DNA of 64,000 nucleotides. Source: Scilla litardierei (taxonomy: Eukaryota; Streptophyta; Magnoliopsida; Asparagales; Asparagaceae). Shown here one piece after another: positions 53,107 to 63,006 of the stretch. Under the pieces are notes generated by a model. It was not told where the DNA came from, made no database searches, and worked only from the letters and a program-made list of their open reading frames with translations. The position numbers and the translations under genes were made by a program. How positions within the stretch are numbered: the first letter of the stretch is position 1; each line of letters opens with the position of its first letter. The stretch covers positions 67,183,486-67,247,485 of the forward strand of contig CM061134.1 of the NCBI GenBank assembly GCA_030789695.1, given 5' to 3'.

Positions 53107-55872
53107 ATGTACACGAGATCCACAGCGGACCCCATCGATATATTGTTTGACCCTGAGATCGAGCGTACATTGCGGAGAATCAGAGCGGAGAGGAGACCCA
53201 ATACGGAAGGGAGGTTTATGAACGTCCGGGAGACGCCTGAAGAGTTAGCGGCAAGAATGGCGAGGATTATTTCCATTCGAGATAGGCGTCGGCCTAAGAC
53301 TTCCTCCACGACCTCGTCCATAGCCATGCCGAAGTTGGCGACCGACAAGAATTTTGAGTTGAAGACCAGGCTTGTGGTTCTGATGCAGCAGGATCCATTT
53401 CATGGGAACGCCCATGAAAATCTCCACTACCACATCCAGCTCTTCCTATCAAAGTGTGCCACCTTCCAGATGCCGGGCGTTACCCTAGATGCCATCAGAC
53501 TGCGCCTCTTCCCCTTCACATTAAAGGATAAAGCTCTTTATTGGTTGAGGACGTAAGCTGAAGGAGTCTTTACCACATGGGATGAGTTGGCAAGCGCGTT
53601 TATCGACAAGTTCTATCCGCCCTCCAAGACGGTAAAGATTAGGAGTGCTCTCATGTCCTTCAAGCAAGGACCTCAAGAGACACTCTACGAGGCTTGGGAG
53701 CGCTTCAAAGACCTGCAGCATCAGTGCCCCCACCATAGCATTGAAGATTGGGAGCTAGTCCATAGCTTCTACAATGGTCTCCAACCGGGGACCAAGCATA
53801 TTATTGATGCCGCGGCAAATGGGGCCATCCTATCGAAGACTCCCGACGAAGTTACGGCCTTAATTGAGGAGATGGCCTCGAACAATCAACAATGGGGCGA
53901 CGAGCGAGGACACTCTTCGTCCTCCTTGAAGCCATCTAGCGTCTATGAGGCCAAGGCCGTAGCGTAGCTGACCAATAAGTTCGATTCTCTCCACAAGGTA
54001 GTGGAGAGACTGGAGAAATATATTACGGAGCCCCAAGGAACCCCTTCCACATCCACACCAACAAATCAAATGTGTGATTGGCAAGACCAATCCCAAGCTA
54101 TGTATTTGGGAGGAGAACAAGGAGAGGGATCTTTGGAGCAAGTTCAATACGTCGCGGGGAACCAAGGATATTGGGCCAATCCGGCCACTAGAAACCATCC
54201 CGGTTTCTCCTATGCCAATAATGATGGAGCATTGAACCCCCCGCAACAACTACCTCATCAAGCTCGACCACCACCACAACAACAACAACATTATCCACCG
54301 AGGGGGCCTCCGCAACAAAATTTCCCACCAAAGCAACAAGTTGGACCATATAGGCCGCCCGGATACAATCAAGGGTGGAGAAATCCAAACCCTCCACAAG
54401 CTCAATAACGTTCCGATTTTGAAGCTAGAGTGGAGGAGTTTATGGCCGAGCAGAAGAAGACTAATGCCTCCTTGAAGGCGAGCCAAGATTCCCTTACAAC
54501 CGTTGTAGGCCAAATCTCGGAGCAACTTGCGTTGATCAATCGAAATAGTCAACAGTTGCCGGCTCAACCCGAGCAAAATCCACGGGGCACCACCGGACAT
54601 ATCAATGCCGTGGTTGCAGTTACTACGAGAGGCGGGAAGGATTCCACCCCCGTCATGATCCCAACCAAGGAGCCCGTGGTAGAGAGAGTAGAGCCAAGTG
54701 AGCCTATTATTGAAGTTGAGAGGGAGAAAGAGCCGCAAGGGGAAGAAAATTCCAGAGCGGAGCAACTAATTGAAGAGAGGTGTTTTATGCCACCGATCCC
54801 ATTCCCTCAGAGGCTTGCTAGAGCAAAGATGGAGAACCGGCTAGCCAAGTTTCTCGAATATTTGAGAGGGGTAAGCCTCAACATTACTTTCCTCGACGCT
54901 ATCGTGGAGATCCCGACATACGCCAAGTTCTTAAAGGATTTGATAACAGGAAGAAAGAGGAAGGAGAAAATAATGCTCGATGAGGAGGGGACTTGGTTGA
55001 CCAAGAGAGAGAAGGAGCCGGCCAAATTCAAAGACCCGGGGAGTTTCCGAATTCCTTGCACCTTAGGCGGCGTCCCTCTACAAAAGGCGTTAGTGGACTT
55101 AGGGGCTAGTGTTATCCTCATGCCTCTCTCTATGTTCCGAAGACTAAACACCGGCACAGAATTGAAGCCTACCGACATGCGGATACAACTAGCAGATTGT
55201 CGGATCACAAGGCCGGAAGGGATCGCAGAGGATATCCCGTTACAAGTCCCGGGGGGCATATGTTTGCCATGCGACTTCGTGATCATGGATGTCAAGGAGG
55301 AGGGAGATACGTCGCTAATACTTGGACGCCCGTTCCTCACCACCGCCGGTGTCATTGTCGACGTACGAGAAGGGACTCTAACATTGAACGTCGGCAACAT
55401 CGAGGTGGAGCTTCATATACCCAAGGCAATGAAACATATGCCTTATCATGAGGAGCTGGACTATATGGACCTCCTTGATGAGGTCATTGAGGAGGCGATC
55501 CCCCATTCCATCGGCGCTCTATTCAAGGATGATTTTGAGGAAGGGCCGGACTTGGGCCAAGAAGAAAAGATGGAGCATTCCCCCGACCCCTCCATGGAAA
55601 TTGATGAAGGCGACACTGATGTCGCAAGAATACGAGAGCTCTGCAAGCTCTCAAAGATGAAGACTCGAAAGAAAGCCCCACCGATACGAAAATCGGTGTC
55701 ACCAGTGAAGCCGAGGCCCGGAGCAAGCACTAGCTTGGGGGAGTCACCTCCCAACACTACCCGATGCGAAGGAGCACCGAGGAAGAACACGTCGCCACAA
55801 CATCCAAATTTAAGCGTTCTTCCCAATAAATTCGACGGGTGCATCTCATATGCACCCAATATCCCGCATTAA
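53107..55872 (+). pseudogene. gag-pro: gag-protease of GYPSY-B2 (three in-frame stops)
   Basis: Start MYTRSTADPIDILFDPEI. Gag core at codons about 95-230 (ALYWLRT, FIDKFYPPSKT, TLYEAWERFKDLQHQCPHH), Q/P-rich linker without a zinc knuckle, helical segment (FEARVEEFMAEQKKTNASLK), then Athila-type protease with ALVDLGASVILMPLSM and SLILGRPFL, and an acidic tail ending SYAPNIPH. Stops at 53554-53556 (TAA for Gln), 53965-53967 (TAG for Glu) and 54406-54408 (TAA for Gln), judged against GYPSY-B1. All segments share one frame. It builds and matures the particle. Here it is inactive unless read through. Confidence 0.92.
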
Positions 55873-55918
55873 ATTGAAAATCAAAGGGGGTCGAGCTCAA
55901 GAACTTAAACGAGCGCAT

Positions 55919-55936
55919 GTCGGGAGGTAACCCGAC
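55919..55936 (+). other. Post-gag-protease stop hairpin (loop AGGTAA), GYPSY-B2
   Basis: GTCGGG-AGGTAA-CCCGAC, 47 nt after the stop at 55870-55872. The flanks carry CTTAAAC and GAGCGC as in the other copies. Confidence 0.7.
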
Positions 55937-56205
55937 GGTTATCGCTTTATTTTTATTTTTTTTCATTTGTTTTTGTTTTAGAAATTATTAGTGTTTTGAT
56001 TCGTTTGCCTAAAAATTTCGTGATAACGGGTCCTATTTTTCTTTGACAGTTGAGGAGAAAGGGATACCTATCATTAGAAGGATGAACAAGGCGACGAGGA
56101 GTGCTCCAGGAATGTGCTCAATGCTTAGGAGGAGGATGAAATCGACTGGAGGAAGAAAAACAGAGATTAGAGCCCAAACGAAGCCAAACAGCAGAAAACA
56201 GGATT

Positions 56206-56563
56206 CACTCGGCTGAGTATACTAGTCACTCGGCCGAGCACATAAGCTCGTCCGCCCGAGCGGCACACGAACGAGGGAAGTCTGTTGTACCCAACTCTCT
56301 GTTTCTTTTCTTGATTTCAGTATAATTGCCACTCGGCCGAGTATAAATCTTCACTCGGCCGAGTGAAACTGATACGCTCCTAGAGCGAGTATTACCGAGT
56401 AGCTTGAGCCACTCGGCCGAATGGACTTTTGCCACTCGACCGAGGGTGGCAAGGCCACTCGGTCGAGTCGTAAGCAGGGAGGAATTTTCCAAAATATTTC
56501 CGTCACGATCACTCGGTCGAACGACTTAGTCACTCGGCCGAGTCGTAACTTTTTCTATATAAA
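56206..56563 (+). promoter_or_regulatory. Internal palindrome array and TATA box before ORF3 (GYPSY-B2)
   Basis: Ten or so CACTCGGCCGAGTG-like sites (56206-56544), neighbours 7-9 nt apart within groups, then TATATAAA at 56556-56563, 12 bp after the last site. It lies between gag-protease and ORF3, where a pol would normally end. Confidence 0.82.
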
Positions 56564-56757
56564 GGGGAGCGGGTCGGCGCGTTTTTCGAAACGAGAAAAA
56601 ACCCCAAAACGCCCGACTACTCGTATCCCTCGGTCCCGTTCACCCCCACTCACCCGACCGCCTTGCCCGCCGCCGCGCTCGACCGACCACCGCCGGCCGA
56701 CGCCCCCTCCGCACCGCCCGAGTCGCCGCCGGCGATCTCGCCGCCGACCGAGCTCCG

Positions 56758-56921
56758 GTAACCCCAAAAACACCTATTTCCTCCTCTTTCTTGTATTTTT
56801 TGACGATCCGTGCACTAATCGAGCCCCAAATTCAAATTAACTTCGTTATCTATCTATTATACCCCTAACCCCCCCCATACATTTTGAATATTACTCGCTG
56901 ATATCTTCGTTTGATGTGCAG
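56758..56921 (+). other. Candidate leader intron of GYPSY-B2 ORF3
   Basis: CTCCG/GTAACC at 56758 and TGTGCAG/GG at 56921 enclose 164 nt with a T-rich start. GYPSY-B1 has the counterpart. The remainder of the 540-nt leader (56564-57100) is GC-rich, then plain. Confidence 0.45.
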
Positions 56922-57100
56922 GGTATATTGGGGAGCTTAGGGGATCCTAGGGGAGCTTTCGGGGAGCGTTTTTGTCTTTGTGGAGGCGGCATCTTCACAC
57001 ACATCCACCATTTTGCTCTCACGGCGTGTTCTGGTATATTCGTTCCACTCATTTTCGCACGCCGCATTTATTTCGTTTTTGGTGAGCACCCGGGGGCCAC

Positions 57101-59242
57101 ATGCCGCCCTAGACACGGCCACGCACCAGGAGAGCCTCCGCCAAGCGGAAGCGGCCGGATGAACCCGGCCCCTCCCACGAGATGGAGGACTCTCCTCTGC
57201 CTACACCACCTCACCCCACACAGCCACAGCCTGCAGTCCCCGTTCACCCCGCACATCCACAGCCTGCAGTCCCCGCTCACCCCGCACAGCCACTCCCTAC
57301 CGACCCACTGCCACCACCGGCTCCACTTGTCGGGCCACTGGGGATTACGTTCCGGGACGACACACACCGCGTCGTTTTTGAGCGCATTTCCCTGTGCTTG
57401 ATTGTACCCTCCAGGTTCGCACACCTTGCAGACCTAGGATGCCTGGGGGTACTTGAGGGGATGCTCACGTTGTAAGACAACGTGGGTTGGCGAGATTTTT
57501 TCCAAGTGTCGGCGGACACCTTCGTCCGTCCGACACTTGAGGTGCTGAGTTCTATAGCCCGGACCGACGAGGGATGCTCGTTTAGGTTTATGGACCGAGA
57601 GTGCCAGGTCACTCTCGGTATGATGAGAGCATTCTTTTCGTGGCCCGATGTCCCCGGAGCCGACCGTGGTTACGCCCCCACTCACATTCCCCCACCTTCC
57701 TTCGACTCCCATGCTTTCTGGGCCCAGATCATGGGTTTACCAGCTGCCTTTGACCCTAGTAGGGCCAAGGCCTCGGCCATCGTCCGCCCCTGCCTCCGCA
57801 TAGCTCAGCGCCTTATGGCGACTACCTTTTTGGCGAGGTATGAGCCTGGGACGATGTCCATGCCGGAGCTTTATATGCTCTATGCGATGATGCGCCCCAG
57901 AGCTCTAGCTAGGGAGAGTGACGAGTTGGTCCCCGCCGTCGTGATTGATATCGCGAGCTGATTTTTGGACCGCATCATCGTATCGGTGGGCGCTCGCTCA
58001 ACGATATGTTGCGGCGGTCTGATCACCCTGCTCGCCCTGATGACCGGTGAGGACCTTTCGGCTGACCTGCGACGAGCCCCGGGCCCCACTTCACTGTCCA
58101 TAGACGTCATGGCCCAGATGAAGATGCTTCGTCCGCACGGCCAGCGGCACTGGGTTTGGTTGCACGGTCCCTACGATGCTGATTACATGATCCTTCCGAG
58201 CCCAGCTCGGACACAGATAGCACCAGCACAGGTGGACTGGCTTCCGGCGATGGATCTCCTGATCCCCGCCGCCTACGTGCTTGAGCCCGAGGATGCCGAG
58301 CAGGCTGAGTAGGCCCACGCTGCGCACGCTGCACCCGTTGACCCCGTGGCCCCTCAGCCTATCCCTGATATTTCTGCTGCTCCAGCCACCACTGTCCACA
58401 CTTCTGACGGTGTCGGGAGTACACTTGCTGAGACCGCCTCCACTACTACCACTCCCACCACAGCTGGCCCTCTGTCCGTTGAGCCCCTTTGCTCCGCGCT
58501 ACCCGAGCGCCCACCTGCTTTTGTTGAGACATGAGAGCCTTCTTTCGCTGTGTTCGTGGAGACCATGGCCAGTATGATCTCCACTGGGATTTCACCTTTT
58601 GGACCCCACACTGCCTCCCCAGCGGTTGTCACCTCTGTCTCCACCGCAGCCGTACTATCTGAGAGTGTCGTGACGTCTGTTCCCACGTCTGTGTCACTGA
58701 CCTCTCTTGTCGCCTCGTCGCCACTTTTATACTCCACTTCCGCTGCTGCTGCTTCCGCCTCACACCAGCCTGCGCCCCAGCCTCGCACTGAGGCTTGGCC
58801 CCCACTTGTGAGCACATCACCCTTCCTCCACATGCCTACTGAGCCCATCCACTACACCACCCGAGTCCGCCAGCCCCGTCCTGCACAGCATAGACCCGTG
58901 CATCCCTCTGCACCACCTCCCCCCGACACTGTACTTCAGAGCATTCGTGCTCTTGAGGGAGTGGTGAGTGGCCTCAGAGGTGACCTCAGGACCATCTCTG
59001 CCACCGTCACAGCTATGGCCAGCCGCTTCGACCTACTTCCTGGCATTCACTATTGCCTCACCCAGATTCTCGATCGGCTTCCTCGCGCACCCACACCCAC
59101 CCAGCAGGTACCCACCCCCACTCCTACACACACCCAGCCTGTTTCCACACCCACACACATACCCACCCAGCAGACTGTTCCCCAGCCACCACCACCACCA
59201 CCTCCGCCTCAGGACGGAGACGGCGCAGCCCCACCCTCTTAG
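57101..59242 (+). pseudogene. ORF3 of GYPSY-B2 (full length, five in-frame stops)
   Basis: One frame from ATG 57101 to 59242 with stops at 57110, 57473, 57959, 58310 and 58532. Basic start (RPRTRRASAKRKRPD), Pro-rich HPAHPQPAVP repeats, then a core of about 260 residues: ITFRDDTHRVVFERIS, FVRPTLEVLSSIARTDEG, CQVTLGMMRAFFSWPD, KASAIVRPCLRIAQRLMA, MSMPELYMLYAMMRP, HGQRHWVWLHGPYDADYM. It ends in Ser/Thr/Pro-rich sequence with a helical stretch (SIRALEGVVSGLRGDLR) and poly-Pro before QDGDGAAPPS. Resembles Athila ORF1 / putative gypsy-type transposon proteins. No transmembrane or signal segment seen. Inferred nuclear; role unknown. Confidence 0.85.
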
Positions 59243-61182
59243 GCACCCTTGATGCCATTGATCTTTTTTGCCGTCATGTTGCCCGTCTCTGCTTGGTCCT
59301 GATGATTTTTTCCCACCCCCCTCCCCTCACTGTTTTTGGGTCCACATTTTGATCATATCTTCCTATATCATTTTTGGGAGAAAGGGAGAGATTTTTGGTG
59401 TCACACTCTTATATCTGATTCACTCCTATATCTGCATGCATCATGTCCGCATCAAATTTTTCATTTCGTTCTTTTTATTTCTTTTTCATCATGCATGCAT
59501 CCTCACCTAACCTTACCATTACACGTCTCTCGGTGTGCCACACTTCGCACATTGAGGACATTGTGCACTTTAGCTTGGGGGAGTGAGTTCTCACGCTTTT
59601 CGATATACCACCTTTATTTCTAGTTTTTCTTTCACGCCATTTTCCGCTTTTGCACTCACTTTCATCACTTTTTCTTTTTTTTAACCATGCATCACGTTTT
59701 TCTTATTTTCTTCGTGTGCCGCATTGTAAATAGTTTTGTTTTCCCTCTTTATCTTTATTTCTTTTCATCTCAAGCTAGAGATGATTTTTCTGTGATGATG
59801 ATGACGTGGAGTTAGCTTTCTCTATATGCATGCTATATTTGTCGTGTCTTAGCTTTTATTTTTGATATCATATGTTGTGATCTACCTTGCATTTAGAGAT
59901 AGTAACCCACACTTTTTCCGTATGAAAATGGATGAAATTTTATTATTAGCTGAGTCTGAATATTCATATGTATGCTATCGCAGAAAACTCACCAAGATTC
60001 ACGCATTGAATGCTTATATCTGGAGTACCGTTTTCTTTTCCTATATCACTTCTATTTGCATGACTTATACACTTCACTTCAGGATGATTGAATGATGTTA
60101 GCTATGATAAATCTGGATTAGTTAGCTTTTTTGTGATCGAAACCGAGTAGATTAGATTACCCTGCTGAAGTTGTCGTGCACGTCTTATAGAGTGAACTGA
60201 GAGACATATTTATTTCTTTCTCCACATATCTTGAACATTAATTCTCTATTTTAAAATCATTGGTGAATCTCCCCTTAGTGATTCTAGTATTTGGCATTTC
60301 CCCCGTTATTAAAATCCTAGCTCCAAATTTCCCAAAACCAAAAAAAAAAAGAAAAAGAAAAAAATTCTTGTATATCCTTCTTTCTCTTTGATTTGGGATC
60401 ATTGTGTATATATGCTATTGAAAAAAAAAGAGAGAGAAAAAGAAAAGAAAAAGAAAAGAAAAGAGAAAAGAATCTCAATAAACGATCCCATCTCATACGC
60501 TTTCTCTCTTTCTTCCCCCTCTTTTTGTTTTTATTTTTATTACTTTTGGAGCTTCATAAAAATGGGGATGTAAATATTGTTTTTATGCCACCACGCTTAT
60601 AGATAAGCTTGGGGGAGAGAATCCAATGATGTGTGAGAGAGTGACTACTTGACGGTGCATGACAACCTAGGCTAAGTAATATTCTATACTCGGTGAGATT
60701 GTTTTAGCTTCACGAAATCCAGAAATCTACGCCAAGCATTCATTTCATGAAATCCACGCTTTTCTATTCTTTCTATTCTATTGCGTGATATTCTTATACT
60801 CCTCATAGAAAGCATTCAATTGAGAAGTGTGTTATCTGCGATATTGTATACCGCTTTAGATGATTCAGACAATGTTAATTTTAGAATTATTCCGTTTTTC
60901 ATGCTATATCAATATTCTTGGGTTTTCTATCTCTATTTGCACCATTATACTACGGTATCGAAATAAAAGTCTTTAACATGTATTTTACATTCGGTGCATG
61001 CTATATGAGTAAGCAAAACCCACGTCCTGAGAAAAATGATCTAGCAGCTTCCCTCTTCGCTTTCTTCTTTCTTCTTCGTTTTTCGTTTTCCATTTTTCCA
61101 TCGTTTTCATTTTCTAAATTCACCGGGTTCGCCTTTTACTTATCTTCATCGAGGACGAGTAAGAGGTAAGCTTGGGGGATTT
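59243..61182 (+). other. 3' noncoding region with repeated purine tracts (GYPSY-B2)
   Basis: No gene. It has AGCTTGGGGGAG at 59572-59583 (after ACATTGAGGACATTGTG, a motif known from Athila 3' regions) and at 60606-60617, then the true tract AAGCTTGGGGGATTT (61168-61182). An A/G homopurine run lies at 60337-60475. The whole region is matched in GYPSY-B1. Confidence 0.82.
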
Positions 61183-63006
61183 TGATCACTCCATATTTTA
61201 CACCTTTTTTCTGCATGTTTGCATGCCATTTAGATCGCTCAAATCACGTTTTTCACGATTTATCGACAATATTGCGATACTTTTCACGATTTGTTGTTTT
61301 TGTCGTATTTCAGGAGATTTGGAGTGATTTGGAGCGATTCCGAGATACACCTACTCCGGAGTGTCACCGAAGACTTCCCTGAGGGGTATTTTGAGATTGG
61401 AGAGGAGCGGAAGAAGAAAGAACGTCGTAGGAGCGACGAGGAGGCAAAAACACTCAGAATGGGCATTTTCAGTGTCTCACTCGGCCGAGTGAAGGAGTCA
61501 CTCGGCCGACCAGCGAGACCCCGCTCGGCCGGCCAGATCGGACACGCTCCAAGTGTGCACTCGGCCGAGCATCAGAAGTCGCCTCGGCCGAGCGACGTAT
61601 CCCGTCCGCCCGAGTGGCACTCAGACGACGCCCCTCAAAAAGACCCAACTTACTGTTTTTCGTCAGTCTGAGAAGCAGAAGCCCGACTCGACCGAGTGGC
61701 AATTGCCGACCGCCCGAGTGAAGATAAGCCCATCGGCCGAGTGACGACAACTCACTCGGCCGAGTGATGCCCGAAGTGAAGACCCCCAAGACCCCGGACT
61801 TACTGTAAATTCTCAGGGTCTCTCACTCGGCCGAGCGACTTTTGTCACTCGGCCGAGTGAGCAGCGCTGCCTGTAGCGTAAATCACGATTTTGGAGCTAC
61901 GCAGGGGCAGTTTGGTCACGAATTTTTGGGCAGTTTTGGGGGGTATTTAACCCAAGATTCTAACCTAGTTTAGGGAGCTTTTTCATTGCTTTTCGCAGCC
62001 TTTTTAGATTAGACTTTTTAGAGTTTATTTCTTGTGATTGGAGAGGAGAGAAAAGTGTTATTTTGTTGGATTCTTGGAAAGCTACATTGGTTTGTCTTCC
62101 TCTCCATTAAAAATCCTATTTTTTGTTATTTTGAATATTGCCATGAATTTCATTGCTATTTCTATTGATTATTCTTTCATTAGCAATATGATTTGTGAGT
62201 AGTCTTAACGTCTTAAGACGAGTGGATGAACCCTACGAGCCCAATTTCTGATTTGTGATGATTTGGTAGAACTATTGCTAGAATTGCTATTAGGGTTAGT
62301 TTGGGATCGATATATTACGGACAGCTAGGAGTTCATATCGATTGGGATTTGCAAGAGATTGGATCCCAATTCGATAGGAAACCCTAGAAATCCTAATTGG
62401 GTTGAAATCGAGTTTCCGTAGTATCGGTTTGCAAGAGATTGGACCGATACTAGGGTTCTTGGTTGCAATTCTATACCGATACCCGTTTGCAAGAGATTGG
62501 ACGGGTAGGAACTATCCCAACCTAGGTCGTGGCCCGAGTTTGCCCGAGAGTGGGCTCGGGACGCGATTGAACAATGATGTTGATCCTAATGCTAGCTTGC
62601 CTAGGCTAGGGTTTGCAAGAGATTGGACCCGAACCTAGGTTTGTTATAGACCGGCAATAGCGAGAGAGCGTGAGTCAGGTTTCACATTCAGTTGCAACTA
62701 GTTCACCTGAAATTCTACCCCTGGCAATTGTGATACCGAAGAATCACATTGACGAGATACGGTGAGTAGCGGGGATTCCCTATTCCCTAGGCGTCTTTAT
62801 TTGATCTTATATCTCTATACTTTCTTTGACAATTGTGACAACATCGCCGAAAGGTAATTTCCTACTCTTCTATCCCTATAGCCAGGTTGTTCGGAGAAGG
62901 CACTGTCATACGTCCTCCCTGTGTTCGATACCCGCTCGCCGCTACACCGTGCGCTTGCGGTAAAACTACACGGTCACTCTTTAGGGTGTACGCCCGGGCG
63001 CGATCA
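61183..63006 (+). repeat. 3' LTR of GYPSY-B2
   Basis: 1,824 bp, partner of 51145-52965. Array 61478-61859, TATTTAA 61944-61950, hairpins 62337-62639 with the same loop and arms. Confidence 0.95.
62337..62639 (+). other. Five constant-loop hairpins, GYPSY-B2 3' LTR
   Basis: Same five hairpins as 52296-52597. The fourth has loop TTTGCCCGAGAGTGG here, showing that this member is the least conserved. Confidence 0.88.

Larger units (their letters stand above)
51145..63006 (+). mobile_element. GYPSY-B2: complete Athila-like element lacking RT-RNase H-integrase
   Basis: 11,862 bp with LTRs 51145-52965 and 61183-63006, TSD GTTCT, Asp primer site, gag-protease, hairpin, internal array with TATA box, leader intron candidate, ORF3, a 1.9-kb noncoding region and purine tract. 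It has the same layout as GYPSY-B1. LTRs are nearly identical. Gag-protease and ORF3 have in-frame stops but no frameshifts that I can see, and there is no trace of pol. Confidence 0.95.

Noticed and set aside
60337..60475. A/G-rich stretch as a possible poly(A) of a processed pseudogene.
   Set aside because: It is part of the conserved 3' region of GYPSY-B and has a counterpart at 23200-23380 in GYPSY-B1, without TSD.
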